From contig OX123182.2 in NCBI GenBank assembly GCA_944739405.2, positions 37,263,598-37,327,597 of the forward strand: a stretch of DNA of 64,000 nt. Reading direction: 5' to 3'. This document shows, one piece after another, positions 44,086-55,572 of the stretch; position 1 is the first letter of the stretch; each line of letters starts with the position of its first letter. The notes below the pieces were generated by a model. The model did not search any database. It was not told where the DNA came from and saw nothing but the letters and a program-made list of their open reading frames with translations. This DNA is from Euclidia mi. Lineage: Eukaryota; Arthropoda; Insecta; Lepidoptera; Erebidae. A program made the translations under genes and the position numbers.

Positions 44086-44913
44086 ATATCTATCTTGCCG
44101 GCATTTAGTAAAATATTTGAAAAGATTCTTTTAAAGCAGCTTTAAAGCCACTTCAATTTATATAGTCTGCTTCACAAAGATCAATACGGGTTTACTAAAG
44201 GTAGATCCACTACTGATGCGGGTGTTGCTCTCATAAAACACGTTTATAGTGCTTGGGAGTCATCAAAAAATGCTATTGGAGTGTTCTGTGACCTATCTAA
44301 AGCATTTGACTGCGTTCAGCACGACACACTACTGCGTAAGCTCCGCCACTACGGCGTAGAGAAAACCGCACTTAGTGTTATCGATTCGTACCTGCGGCAA
44401 AGATTTCAGTGTGTTGATGTTAATGGGACTACATCCTCTAACTTACCTATACAGCTAGGCGTTCCACAAGGCTCAATTTTAGGTCCTTTTCTATTTCTAG
44501 TATTTAAAAAACATCTGTGATGTCGTACTTTTTGCAGATGATACGTCACTTATTTTTAAAGTAGATAGGAATAGAAATCAATTTGATGATGTAAATAATG
44601 CACTATTACAAGTTACACGATGGTTTACAGCAAACAACCTAGTACTTAATTCTAGGAAAACTAAATGCGTTAAATTTGCTTTACCTAACGTTAGACAACT
44701 GGGACCTAATATTATGCTAGATAGGGAGGAACTTGACACAGTAGACTCTACAGTGTTCCTAGGTATTACATTAGATAATAAGTTACAATGGGGTGCACAT
44801 ATAGCATGTCTAGCAGGAAAGCTCAGCTCTGCTGCGTATGCCGTCAGAAAAGTTAGGCAACTTACTGACATCGACACGGCTCGTTTAGTATATTTTAGCT
44901 ATTTTCACAGTGT
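43970..44913 (+). pseudogene. LINE reverse transcriptase, fingers/palm (first part)
   Basis: Readings in order: LGVFPDLMKLNKIIPLFKSG, RPISILPAFSKIFEKILLKQ, KDQYGFTKGRSTTDAG, GVFCDLSKAFDCVQHDTLL (palm A), LGVPQGSILGPFLFLVF (palm B), VVLFADDTSLIFKVDR (palm C, FADD) and TVFLGITLDNKLQW. Frame breaks lie near 44515, and a stop is present in KN-INN near 44070. It is cut at 44913 by the jockey-type insertion, then resumes as VMSYGILLWG at 45517. Confidence 0.8.
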
Positions 44914-45513
44914 ATCAGCTAAGTACCTCGGCATACACCTAGACAGAAAACAAACGTGGAGGAAACATATAGAGAAGAAACGCTATGAACTAAATATAGT
45001 ATTACGAAAACTTAATTGGCTCCTAGGAGGCACTTCACAAGTATCACTCGACAGCAAAATACTTATATACAAAGCCATTTTAAAACCAGTCTGGACGTAC
45101 GGTGTCGAGCTATGGGGCACAGCTAAAAATTCAAATATAGAAATCCTACAAAGATTCCAAAATAAAGTTTTCAGAACCATCACAAATGCTCCATGGTTTA
45201 TCAAAACTGCAGAATTACATGAGCATCTACATATGAAAACAGTCAAAGAAGAAATAGAGCACAGAATAAAATGTTACCAAAACCGAATACAGGTACATAA
45301 CAACAGTTTGGCCTGGGCCTTAAGCAAATCACCAGAAAAGAAACGACTCAAACGCCACCATATTTGGGACTTAGCGATAGCAAAATAAATACCTTGCCAG
45401 GAGAGGCAGATTCTTCGCTGGAAGAATGAACCTTACAAACGACATCTCCTGCAACCGATCTGCTAATGGTTGACAAAACCGATTGCAAGATGTACCTAAG
45501 AAAAAAAAAATTT
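44914..45513 (+). mobile_element. Jockey-type LINE 3' end, 5'-truncated insertion
   Basis: The inserted sequence encodes AKYLGIHLDRKQTWRKHIEK, ILIYKAILKPVWTYGVELWG, EILQRFQNKVFRTITNAPWF and ends KRHHIWDLAIAK with stop at 45386-45388. A 3' untranslated region and poly(A) (45501-45510) follow. CAGTGT occurs at 44908-44913 and 45514-45519 as a short target duplication. The endonuclease and most of the polymerase are missing, the normal result of incomplete reverse transcription. The remaining frame is intact, so it is younger than the LINE it sits in. Confidence 0.8.
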
Positions 45514-46015
45514 CAGTGTTATGTCCTACGGCATTTTGTTATGGGGCAAAGCAACGGATATTCAGAATATCTTCGTTCTACAGAAACGAGCGGTACGAGC
45601 AATATACATTTTAGGTGCAAAAGATACTCTTAGGGAACGCTTTAAGTCTATAGGAATTCTTACAGTAGCCTCGCAATTTTTATTTGCTAATATTTTGTAC
45701 ATTAGGCAAAATATAGGTTTATTTACCACAAAAAGCGATATACATAATATAAATACTCGGAACAAGCATAGGTTATATGCCCCTTATCATCGTTTACATA
45801 AAGTTAATAATTCTTTTGTAGGGCTAAGTATTCGTATATACAATAAAATACCAATTAGTCTTTTAGAATTACCATTTAGTACATTTAAAGCTAAAATAAA
45901 AGACTGCCTTATTAAGAAAGGTTATTATACTATGAATGATTATTTCAGTGACAAGGATAGATGGTCACTTACACTAGACAACTCAAGATCTACTACTTAT
46001 TTAGAATTTATATAG
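45514..46015 (+). pseudogene. LINE reverse transcriptase C-terminal part (second half of interrupted gene)
   Basis: Continues the palm and thumb after the jockey insertion: MSYGILLWGKATDIQNIFVL, QKRAVRAIYILGAKDTLRER, NTRNKHRLYAPYHRLHKVNN and IYNKIPISLLELPFSTFKAK, ending in a stop at 46015. Together with 43970-44913 it gives the complete palm to C-terminus of one LINE family. About 300 bp of AT-rich sequence follow, without a clear tail. Confidence 0.78.
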
Positions 46016-46059
46016 ATACTTAGCATTTTTCAGTTTATCATTATATAACATTTCTAGTT

Positions 46060-47728
46060 CTTTTAAATTATTATTCGTTTATCATAATTAGGTCATTCTA
46101 CTTACTACATTTACATTTGCATTGTTGTTCCACAAATTTTATTAAAATTTACTGTACTATAAGATGAAGATAACTCGTTATCATGGTCTGTGAACTAACG
46201 TTTGGTACATAGCAGTGCTACTGTGCTTATAGTCATGTTATGCCGTCGGCTGGGGCTCTTGCCTGTTAATTAATCGTTAGGCCATGTCGCAAACTTACTG
46301 TAAAACTTACTTATCTATACAAGAAAGAGAAAATAGCTTTGTTGTTATGTGGTTCAACTAATATAATTATTAGTAAAGAACGGTATAACTGCCCTTTTCA
46401 AGTTGAAGCTCTGATATAGATCCATTGTATAAATTGCCTGATTTGCTTTCAGTTTAAATAAGCTAATCGATTTGCTGAATATGAATTCAATTGGTAGTCA
46501 ATAGGTTATCCCAATAGTAAAACATTAAAGGAATCAAAACATTTTTTTATAGCCCTTGGTTACACATTACATAAGGCTAACTAACTGCATTACTTATGGC
46601 TAGTGCTCACGGTGCGATTATATGAAACCTCTCTTGATAAATGACTATCCACCACAAAAATAATTATTTGCATAAACCAGTAGCTTCACAGATAAGTGCA
46701 TTCAACAAAACAAACTTCAGTTTTATTATATTAGTACAGATATAAAGTTACAAAGTAGGTTTTGTTAGTTTGTGGACTCTGTAGGTGCCTACATGATTTC
46801 ATTTTAACATTGTTGAAATTGTTACTGTCAACTTGCAGCTCAAGTTGAGGTTATATAATAAGACAAGGGAATCCGACATATTTTAATATTTGTCGCTTAA
46901 TTTTATACCTGTACCTATAGAATGATTTGTTCCGACCATGATAAGTCTTTGCTTAACCTGAACTACTGAAGCTAGAAACATGAGATCTGGACAATAGATT
47001 TCTTTATGGACATATGCACTCACTTAGGTTTTGTAAAAGTCCATCTCTAAGCATTTTGGGTTGAAAGTCTTAAGGCAGGTGACTGCTAATCTTTTATAAA
47101 TACCAAGCCTTAGTGTTATACTTGGTAAATACAATTTATTTTATTTGAGTTCATTTGCAAAGTAAGTTGCATCTATATTACAGATGACAACCAGTGATAA
47201 ACCAACAAAATGTAGTACCAACCTTATTGCTTAGCTCTTGTGAGATACAAGACAGTTAGGAATGATTATTACGATAATGATAAGTGGACTTAAAGAACAT
47301 GATGTGAAAATCCATATTATCTCTTTTCCCATTTAGCAGTATTTATTCTAGGCAAATAAAAGTAAACGTATGGACTACTCATGCTTTATTTCTAAGTCAG
47401 TTGTGATTAGTCAGGTTAAATTTATTTATTCAGATAAACAATTATTAATTCTGTATGAATAAATAAGAATTACATTAGCACCACATGTTAACAGTTTAAA
47501 ATGACTGGTAGCGCCATCTACCTTCCTATCTATAACTAATCGCATCAACATCAATCGTTCCACGTACAAGTGTGAGCGATACCATATTTCCGTCTCCCTC
47601 TAGCCCACTCCCTGGAAGAGGCACTGCCTTTCGCCTGATTCGTGGCCGCGATCGTTGACGCGAGTGACGGTCCAGAACATTCCGCTCGCTGAGAACGCCG
47701 TCTCGTTCGTATCGCGCCGCATCGCTGT
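46060..47728. other. No recognised gene
   Basis: AT-rich with short frames only. Just before the next LINE the sequence becomes GC-richer (47560-47720) but shows no family signature. Confidence 0.4.
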
Positions 47729-49927
47729 ATGTACGCATTTTCTTACCATGACCTTATCTATCTTTCTTACAATATACGCCCACCCAAGTCGAAGCCAAAG
47801 ATAATTCTGCAACGCAATTTTGGTGGCATGGATCAAGAAAAATTGCGCGAGGATGCCAGTAACATCAATTGGGAATCACTGTTTTCCACAGATTGCGTCG
47901 ACACTAAAGTCAACATATTTACAAACCAATTGCTGCAATTATATGACGTGCACGCACCTGTGCGTGCAATTAAAATTAAGCATTTACCAGCACCGTGGCT
48001 AACGGATGATATTAAAAGGATTATGGCTAAGAAATGTGCCGCAAAGTCATTAATGAAGCAAAAGCCAACTCCTTCAAATGTTGATAAATACGTAACTATT
48101 AGAAATCACTGCAATAAGATGTGTAGGAAAGCACAACGCCAACATATTCATAAATCCGTCGAAAACGGTGATCCAGCAAAAGTTTGGAAATTTCTAAAAA
48201 CTTTAGGGGTTGGTAAGACTCAGCAACAAATCATTCCTAATAATGTCAACATTGATTCACTTAATAAACATTTCTCCTCGTCGTCCAAGTTTGATGGAAA
48301 TATAAAAAGTAATACCCTGCAGCATCTTTCAACTTTACCAACACCTGATTATTCTCCTTTCATCTTCTCGCAATTTGCCGAATGTGATGTTAAAAAGAGT
48401 ATACTTGCAATTACTTCTAATGCAGTTGGTAATGACTGTGTCAGCCGTAAAATGATCCTTCCCATCCTTGATGAAATCCTTCCCGTCCTATGCAATATAC
48501 TTAATAAGTCTATTTCTCTCGGTGTCTTTCCCTCAGCGTGGAAAGAAGCACTTATTATTCCCCTACCTAAAAAACCTAAGCCTTCTACTTTAGCAGATTA
48601 CCGTCCCATATCCATATTACCCTTCCTATCGAAAGTCCTAGAACGTCTTATCCATTCACAACTTAGTTCCTTCCTTTGTAAAAATTCCCTTTTAAATCCA
48701 TACCAGTCAGGCTTCCGTCCAGGGCACAGTACCGTTACTGCATTAGTTCACGTTACCGATCATATCAGGTTAGGTATGGACTGTGGCAATCTAACGGTTC
48801 TATCCTTACTTGATTTCAGCAATGCGTTTAACACCGTGGATTTGCACATCATACTTGGTATTCTACGCTCTCTTAACATATCTCCATCGGCAATTGACTG
48901 GTTTCATAGTTACCTGTTTGGACGCCGGCAACGTGTACGCATTGATGATACCTATTCCGCTTGGTCCAATACGATTGCAGGTGTTCCACAGGGTGGCGTG
49001 CTATCCCCTTTACTCTTCGCTATATTTATTAATTCTATTTCAAACAAATTACTTTCATCCTACCATCTTTACGCAGATGATTTGCAAATTTATACGCAAG
49101 CTCCCTTGAGTAGATTAGCAGACGCTTGTACAACGATTGGCACGGACTTGGCGCGAATCTGTGACTGGACGCAGAAATTTGGACTCACTGTCAATCCGGA
49201 CAAAACGCAGCTGATTATTATTGGCAGCCCAAGAATGGTGTCCAAAATCAACTGGTCTGATTTGCCAAGCATTAATTTCAATGGAAAAGTCCTCTCGTTT
49301 AGTAAAAATGTAAAAAATCTTGGTATTTACATAGATGAAACCATGTCTTGGCGACCACAGCTACAAGAAACGAGCAGAAAACTTTTTGCATCAGCTGGGT
49401 CTTTACGTAAGCTACGCAATTTCTTGCCAACTGCCACTGAGATTGCGCTTGTACAGTCTTTGCTTCTACCAATCCTTGACTACGCCGATGTCAGCTATCT
49501 TGACCCCACCGAGGAGCAACTAAACAAACTTGAGCGTCTCCAAAATCTCTGTATAAGATTTATATTTGGGCTACGCAAATATGATCATGTCTCAGAATTC
49601 CGCAATAAGCTCAAGTGGCTACCGATTCGACTTCGCAGAAATACTCACATTCTCACTTTATTGTATAATATCTTGTTTAATCCTAGTACCCCCTTATATC
49701 TCAAAGAACGTTTTAAGTTCCTTAATGACACACATATAAGGTCCTTGAGGTCGTCCGAGGATTTGACGCTGGAAATGCCAATGCATTCCACAAGTTTTTT
49801 TGGTAAGTCTTTTAGTGTCCAAGCTGTGCGCCTCTGGAATGGACTTCCTTTAGAAATTCGAAGCGCAAAATCTCTTAAAATATTTAAAGCTATGTTAAAA
49901 ACGCACTACCTTTCATCCATTCGATAA
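47729..49927 (+). CDS. CR1-like reverse transcriptase (5'-truncated LINE ORF2)
   Basis: The frame starts MYAFSYHDLIYLSYNIRPP, which is the tail of the endonuclease domain; the first ATG is thus an accident of truncation. Palm and finger motifs: DYRPISILPFLSKVLERLI (about residue 291), YQSGFRPGHSTVTA, SLLDFSNAFNTVD (palm A), AGVPQGGVLSPLLFAIFIN (palm B) and HLYADDLQIY (catalytic aspartates, about 450). The thumb and C-terminus (NLGIYIDETMSWRPQ, LPILDYADVSYLDPTEEQL, SVQAVRLWNGLPLEIR) are complete. It is unbroken across about 2.2 kb, so the insertion is recent on the scale of this window. It may supply enzyme to its 3' end fragments elsewhere if expressed. Confidence 0.88.
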   Translation: MYAFSYHDLIYLSYNIRPPKSKPKIILQRNFGGMDQEKLREDASNINWESLFSTDCVDTKVNIFTNQLLQLYDVHAPVRAIKIKHLPAPWLTDDIKRIMAKKCAAKSLMKQKPTPSNVDKYVTIRNHCNKMCRKAQRQHIHKSVENGDPAKVWKFLKTLGVGKTQQQIIPNNVNIDSLNKHFSSSSKFDGNIKSNTLQHLSTLPTPDYSPFIFSQFAECDVKKSILAITSNAVGNDCVSRKMILPILDEILPVLCNILNKSISLGVFPSAWKEALIIPLPKKPKPSTLADYRPISILPFLSKVLERLIHSQLSSFLCKNSLLNPYQSGFRPGHSTVTALVHVTDHIRLGMDCGNLTVLSLLDFSNAFNTVDLHIILGILRSLNISPSAIDWFHSYLFGRRQRVRIDDTYSAWSNTIAGVPQGGVLSPLLFAIFINSISNKLLSSYHLYADDLQIYTQAPLSRLADACTTIGTDLARICDWTQKFGLTVNPDKTQLIIIGSPRMVSKINWSDLPSINFNGKVLSFSKNVKNLGIYIDETMSWRPQLQETSRKLFASAGSLRKLRNFLPTATEIALVQSLLLPILDYADVSYLDPTEEQLNKLERLQNLCIRFIFGLRKYDHVSEFRNKLKWLPIRLRRNTHILTLLYNILFNPSTPLYLKERFKFLNDTHIRSLRSSEDLTLEMPMHSTSFFGKSFSVQAVRLWNGLPLEIRSAKSLKIFKAMLKTHYLSSIR

Positions 49928-50275
49928 CATAGAATGTGGTTATACCTAGTATGTATTTTATATATAGTATATGTGTAAGTATATTGAATTTTGTATATAT
50001 GTAGGTATATTGACGATAGTATGTATGAATTTATATGTATGTGTAGGTCCCTTATTTATAAGTTTATTATATTGTTTATTCTGGATATTTTTAATTGCAC
50101 CACACACAACTTTAATACTTACATCGTTCCTGTCTGCAATAGGTTGCCTGGAAGAGATTGCTCTTAGCGATAAGGCCGCCTTTTGTACAATTTGTAAATT
50201 TTGTAATAAAAATGTCATAAAATGTTTTATGGTGTACAATAAAGAATATTCTATTCTATTCTATTCTATGTGATT
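47729..50275 (+). mobile_element. CR1-like LINE, 5'-truncated, with intact reverse transcriptase and 3' end
   Basis: The body is a 732-codon frame followed by an untranslated end with GGTTGCCTGGAAGAGATTGC, TTAGCGATAAGGCCGCC and GTGTACAATAAAGAATATTC, and a pentanucleotide (ATTCT)n tail ending about 50270. This is the standard 3' end of lepidopteran CR1-like LINEs. The endonuclease domain is missing apart from its last about 20 residues. Confidence 0.85.
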
Positions 50276-50557
50276 ATTACCGCATATATAAACCGCTCGC
50301 AAGTGGGAGTGACGGTGAATTGAAGTGAAAACAAGCAGCTGCATCACGAAACCACCAGGAGACTGCCCTACGGAAACGAAGAAGGTTGTATAAGGTAAGT
50401 GCCCTCCATCCTTGAAATATCCTATACCCACTCAATCACCCCTTCCAGTAACCATCTCCTAGGCGGCGAAGAACCGCTATCCTCTGTATACAGTCCATTT
50501 CCTTCTCCAAGTCGCCTAGAACCCTACGGTTTCGGTGTAACGCCGAACCATTTTTTT

Positions 50558-50622
50558 GACTGAACTTTTGACTATTATCATTATTTATTTTCTAAATAAT
50601 GTTAATAGTCAAAAGTTCAGTC
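50558..50622. other. 20-bp hairpin
   Basis: GACTGAACTTTTGACTATTA (50558-50577) and its exact inverse (50603-50622) with a 25-base AT-rich loop. Could be a transposon end or chance; no TSD seen. Confidence 0.6.
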
Positions 50623-51837
50623 CCTTAAATATAAAGTCAAATAAAACTATTGATATAAACTCACCACCATATTAACTATACAAACTGAGTGGAATCATTT
50701 TTAGAAATAAGACTGCACTACTCTTGCTTTGTAATATTGGTAGCTTGTAAATTTCTCTTTTATGGCTCAGTTGACAAACAGTTCAACAATTTCACAGCTT
50801 GCACTATGCCTAAAAATATTCAATATTGGATTTAACATGTTCTTACATGAATAATAATTATAGCACTAGTATTTTCGAAATCCTCGGATCTGCATGGTTT
50901 GCAATCATTTCATATTTATCACCAACAGTCCGACTGTTCACGGATGAACATAGGCCTCTCTTTGTTCTTGCCATTTTGTTTTCCTGTTTGATGTGGATAA
51001 AACTTATTTTGAATATATTAGGTTTTAACTGTTTTATCAAAACTGCAAAATATGGGTATCCTGATAACTTTATATTTGACTATCTAAAATGGCACTGTCA
51101 GACAGAACCTGAGAAAATTCAGTGTCTTTTGTATTTCACCTTATGCGAAAAATATGGTCTCCAACAATGTTGTAGCTAAGATAACTGTAGACCAATGCAC
51201 AGGTTGAACATGCCTGATATATAGATATAGCTTAATAGACCGGACCACTTTGTAAGAATAGAATTTTATTTCAGCTACAGTAACGAAGGTTCATGGAACT
51301 AATATTTGGGTGGGAAATGTTGCCCACCACCTGTCTTTTGAGTGTTGCAGGTTGATGATGACATCCTAGCAGATGACCTGACCTTAGTGTGAAGAGAGGA
51401 TGGACGAGCGGTCCTTTACCGATTAACATGTATGGATGACGGTGGCCCACCCTTTTGACGTCAGTGGTTTTGTGTGTGTGTGGGCTACGCGCACACTTGC
51501 CGCATCAGTGCTGTACTGAGCTGGAGTCAAGCATTGTTTGCTAACCTTTGTTGATCAACATCAACAACTGTACGAGCAGCTTGACCGTATGGGCGGAGGA
51601 TTCGTCAGATACCGATTTACGTGGGGGGTCCTCTACCTCCTCCACTGTCGTTGTCGGACCTATGTAATTGCATTGCATTGTATTGATATAACTGATCATG
51701 ACGAACGATGATGATTATTTTATGTACATGCATTGATGTTTATGAGGCAAATTTTGCATTTATGTGTTTGAGTAAAATTTTATTTTTCCTATCCAACATC
51801 CTTCCCAAAACGCTGGCTGGCCACCATGCGTATCCTT
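50623..51837. other. Mostly unassigned DNA
   Basis: Apart from one short hydrophobic frame (50847-51179) no coding or repeat signature was found up to the 33-bp minisatellite. Confidence 0.4.
50847..51179 (+). CDS. Hypothetical small membrane-like protein
   Basis: A 110-codon frame from the ATG at 50847. It has a hydrophobic segment (FEILGSAWFAIISYL) at about 9-23 and a longer one (PLFVLAILFSCLMWIKLIL) at about 38-56, which could cross a membrane. Its C-terminus is polar (FDYLKWHCQTEPEKIQ). I recognise no family. It may be one exon, a remnant, or chance; nothing around it indicates a gene structure. Confidence 0.2.
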   Translation: MNNNYSTSIFEILGSAWFAIISYLSPTVRLFTDEHRPLFVLAILFSCLMWIKLILNILGFNCFIKTAKYGYPDNFIFDYLKWHCQTEPEKIQCLLYFTLCEKYGLQQCCS

Positions 51838-52235
51838 GCTCCTGGTCTTGTTGGCTAGATCCCGTGATGGGTGATGCCGTATGTTGGCTAGATCCCGTGA
51901 TGGGTGATGCCGTGTGTTGGCTAGATCCCGTGATGGGTGATGCCGTGTGTTGGCTAGATCCCGTGATGGGTGATGCCGTGTGTGGCTAGATCCCGTGATG
52001 GGTGATGCCGTGTGTTGGCTAGATCCCGTGATGGGTGATGCCGTGTGTTGGCTAAATCCCGTGATGGGTGATGCCACGTGGGCTAAATCGACCCTATGTG
52101 GGTGATGCCGTTTGTGGGCTAGATCCCTATGTGGGTGATGCCTGTGTGCGCTAGATCCCGTAATCGGTGATGCCGTAATCGGCTTAGCCATGGGTGAAGC
52201 ATTGTTTGTTAGATCCCGTGATGGGTGACGCATGC
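51838..52235. repeat. 33-bp minisatellite
   Basis: About eleven tandem copies of a unit starting TTGGCTAGATCCCGTGATGG and finishing GTGATGCCGTGTG. Several are exact, and the rightmost degrade. Because 33 is a multiple of 3, one frame repeats the phrase CWLDPVMGDAV. This is a repeat effect, not evidence for a protein. Confidence 0.92.
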
Positions 52236-52438
52236 CTCAGGCTAAGATCCTATGACTAGGTGAAGCCTTGTAAATAACTTTTAGTTCATTCTGTATGATA
52301 AACGCTTATTTATGTAATTTTTATATTCCCTATTTGTTATGCTGTTTATTCTGTAACCGTTAAATAATCAGCGCGAGGAGCGCGCTGGATCAGAATGGCC
52401 GTATGGGCGCAAATTAATATATAATGATTATATTGTTA

Positions 52439-52815
52439 TAGGTTATAGGTAGCGATAGCCGAGTGGATATACCAACAGACTGCCATGCAGAGGGTATCGG
52501 GTTCGAATCCACGGCGCGCACCAATGACTTTTCGGAGTTATTTGCGTATTGAATTGTTAATTATCGCTTGCCCCGTGCCTCGGAGAGCACGTTAAGCCGT
52601 CGGTCCCGGTTGTCATGAAGATCTTTGACAGTCGTTACAGGGCGTCAGTACCTTCTTAATAAACTGACACTAGTCTAAACCATGGAATATCGCTATCCCT
52701 TCGGGTTGCGGAGGTCAGACAGGCAGTCGCTCTGTGGAAAAGCAAATATTCAGCCAAATCCGGTTAGACTAGAAAGCGGACCCCAGATTGAAACTGGGAT
52801 AACGCTAAGAGGATG
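52439..52815 (+). mobile_element. tRNA-derived SINE, copy 2
   Basis: A box TAGCCGAGTGG (near 52456), B box GGTTCGAATCC (52500-52510) and body nearly identical to 1264-1650. Flanked by a perfect 15-bp TSD ATGATTATATTGTTA at 52424-52438 and 52816-52830. The 3' end is GGGATAACGCTAAGAGG, then a short GAT-rich tail. Confidence 0.9.
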
Positions 52816-52830
52816 ATGATTATATTGTTA

Positions 52831-53432
52831 CGAAAATGTTAATAATATTTAAGATTGATATTTAAATAACTATTTGTGAACACAGAACTGAGAACTTCAC
52901 TACTTTACAATATTAGACACTATATTGGCTGCTTAACTGTTTTTTTATAAAGATTGGGTATTTAATTTATCGCTTAGTTGTTAAGATAACTTCAGAAACT
53001 TTCAAAGTAAAATCAATTAGTATTAAATAACATTATTCCGACACTTATTTTTACGGTAATAAATAACATGCGTTTATATTTGCATCCTGTTGATAGCGCC
53101 ATCTATGTTGTAAAGCAGCGTTTGGTTAATAAAATAAATTTGTTATTCGTGTAAAATAAATAATTTGGTGTTGTGCAAAATTAATTACAATATTAATGCT
53201 ATTTTTGATTAGTTTATAATTAATCGTACAGTAATTTCAATTTTATTATATATTGAAAAGGAAGTGGCAGTTAAACATTAAATAACGGTTAGTTTATAAA
53301 AAGGAATGTAGCTCGCATTTTAATGCAATTCTGTGCTAGAAATCGTCTGAAAATAAACCAAGTAATATTACGTGAGTGTTTTTATTATAATGGAGTCTGG
53401 ACACAATAACACTGGCATATCGCCGACATATA
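52831..53432. other. No recognised feature
   Basis: AT-rich, no coding or repeat signature before the start of B2. Confidence 0.4.
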
Positions 53433-53893
53433 CCTAGTATTATAGGTGAATATGAAATAATTAAGTATTAATTATGCTACAATGACGTGTATCAAATGAA
53501 TTATTCTGATTGGAATATACTGCCAATGAATAACCATCATTCAAATGCTGAAATAGAATATTCGTGTAATGCACAAATTATTTAATTGAGCATTTGATTC
53601 ATTTAGGACTAATTTGTAACTAAATGGATGACCCATTTAGTATATAGGTACTATACGTATTACTATTTAAAGGCTTGGATAACTGAAATTAAACTGATGT
53701 ATTTCAAATTATGTCAACAACTGATTTATATCATCCTCGAAATTGATAATACATCTATAACTACACCGATCGATCCAATCGATAAGAGAAATATAATTTT
53801 ATAGTTATATTTCTCTAATCTATTTCTTTCCATCCAAAGGTTGCCTGGAAGAAATCGCCTTTAGCGATAATGCCGCCCATTGCGCTTTTTATT

Positions 53894-54290
53894 AACCGAC
53901 TCCAAAAAGAGGAGGAGGTTCTCAATTCGGTTGTATGTTTTTTTTTTTTTTTTTTTTTATGTTTGTTACCTCATAACTCCGTTATTTCTCGACCGATTTC
54001 CAAAATTCTTTTTTTGTTTGAAAGCATATACTTTCAGGTGGGTCCCATTTAAATTTTATCGAAATCAATCCATTAGTTTCATTAAAAACTCAAATTTTAT
54101 CAAAATCAATCCAATAGTTTCATTAAAAACTCCAAAAACTAAGTCATCCAAGTAAACAAAATTAAGCAATTACTGTGACTTTTCATCAGTGGACACTAGA
54201 ATAGTCACAATCAACGGGCCTACTTCGGGCTTTATTACCAGGTATTGATGAAACCGGGAGGAACAAAGGTTGGAGAGTAAATCTATATAT
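53894..54290. repeat. Dispersed lepidopteran repeat, start of composite insertion
   Basis: AACCGACTCCAAAAAGAGGA, GGTTCTCAATTCGG, then a long T-run and TCATAACTCCGTTATTTC are a dispersed family also visible at 63648 onward. Its left edge (53893/53894) coincides with the break in homology between B1 and B2. Confidence 0.6.
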
Positions 54291-54860
54291 ATAAAATTGC
54301 TTGGGCTGACTGATTCATCAACGCAGAGCCAAATCCACAGGGGCTTGAGACTTGAAATTTTGACAGTCTATGTATTTTATGACGTAAGCACCCACTAAGG
54401 AAGGATTTTTATACATATTTTTGGTTAGAAAAAATAAACACGCAATTTAGATTTTTTTCAAATCTTACAACTAAGAGGGTGATATAGGGGTAGAAAGTTT
54501 GTATGGGAGGTCCGTCATTTTTAAAAAGATAGCGTGTAATTTTGAGTGCAAACTTCTGGTTAGAAATAAAACAAATACCTTCGTGTTTTAGCGATTTCTA
54601 AAATCTACCGTTTAAAAGGGTGAAATAGGAGTTGAAAGTTTTTATGCGCAGTGAAATTTCATAAACTAGCTTCTGATTAGAAATAAGTGATCATGTATTT
54701 ACGCGTATTTGGAAATAGGGGTTGTATTTTTATATGGAAAGTCCGTCATTACGCTTATACATATAATAACTTTGATTATAAATCACGGAATAACTAAACT
54801 AAACTAAATAGTAGTACGGTTTAATTCAAAGAGCAGACGATGAGTACCTTCTTCAGTGTT
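54288..54860 (+). mobile_element. Helitron-like 5' end and body
   Basis: TCTATATATATAAAATTGC preceded by A is the usual 5' end of lepidopteran Helitrons. The body has repeated GGTGAAATAGGAGTTGAAAG and GTATGGGAGGTCCGTCATTT blocks. I could not fix the CTAG 3' end, so the right limit is uncertain. Confidence 0.5.
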
Positions 54861-54999
54861 TACACGATTTAATAATTTTCACTGTAAGCTCGCATTTGTG
54901 ATAACCGCTTTTTACGCACTACTTTCTCTCGAAATGGCCTTGGACCGACGAGATTCCCTCCTTTGAGATAGACGTTTCTCCATTTCTTCGCTAGTTGTA

Positions 55000-55512
55000 G
55001 AGTACTGCTCACATCTCTGGGCCGGAGCGCCAAAATATCAGCTTGATCCACTTGACTCCCTACAGAGACGAGCTGTTCGAATCGTCGAAGATCCCGATCT
55101 CACGGCTAGACTAGAGTCGCTGGAGCAGCGGAGAGACTTCAGTTCTCTCTGCGTATTTTACCGACTTTTTCACGGGGATTGCTCCGAAGAATTGTTTAAT
55201 TTGGTACCAGGGTTACCCTTCTACCAATGTACCACTCGCCGACGCAGTAGAGTTCACCCATATTACCCGTGCGCTTCCAGTGATCTTTTCTATCACGTAC
55301 GTGTAGGCTCTGGAATGAACTACATGCTGCGTTGTTTCCCGAGCGTTATGACTTGTCCTTCTTCAAACGAGGTTTAAAGAGAGCATTACTGTCACGGTAG
55401 GCAGCGGCTTTGCTGTGTATACCCTGACATTAGCGAAGTCCATGAGCAGCGGTTACCGTTTACCATCAGATGGGCCGTTCGCTCGTCTGCCACTAGCAGC
55501 AATAAAAAAAAA
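55000..55512 (+). pseudogene. Jockey-type LINE 3' end
   Basis: The reading VEYCSHLWAGAPKYQLDPLD, SLQRRAVRIVEDPDLTARL and RRDFSSLCVFYRLFHGDCSE, then PGLPFYQCTTRRRSRVHPYY, is a LINE thumb and C-terminus. It is broken near 55300 by frameshift. The 3' untranslated region has GTAGGCAGCGGCTTTGC, CCATCAGATGGGCCGTTCGC and a poly(A) at 55503-55512. 5'-truncated. Confidence 0.65.
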
Positions 55513-55572
55513 ATTTCATTTAAACGGCGCTGTCTCATATGGACAGCGCGTTTATTAGGTCTACCCATCTTT

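Larger units (their letters stand above)
42265..46060 (+). mobile_element. Two-ORF LINE (CR1/jockey-type), rearranged and interrupted
   Basis: It contains ORF1 (42331-43855), a deletion of the endonuclease region bridged by a 116-bp inverted duplication (43848-44085), reverse transcriptase (43970-46015) and a jockey-type insertion (44914-45513). Neither 5' nor 3' terminus is certain: the 5' side meets the XPG/PIN-like fragment near 42264. Confidence 0.75.

Noticed and set aside
51708..52233. Frames with an 11-residue repeat
   Set aside because: Exactly the period of the 33-bp minisatellite; no start context or flanking gene.
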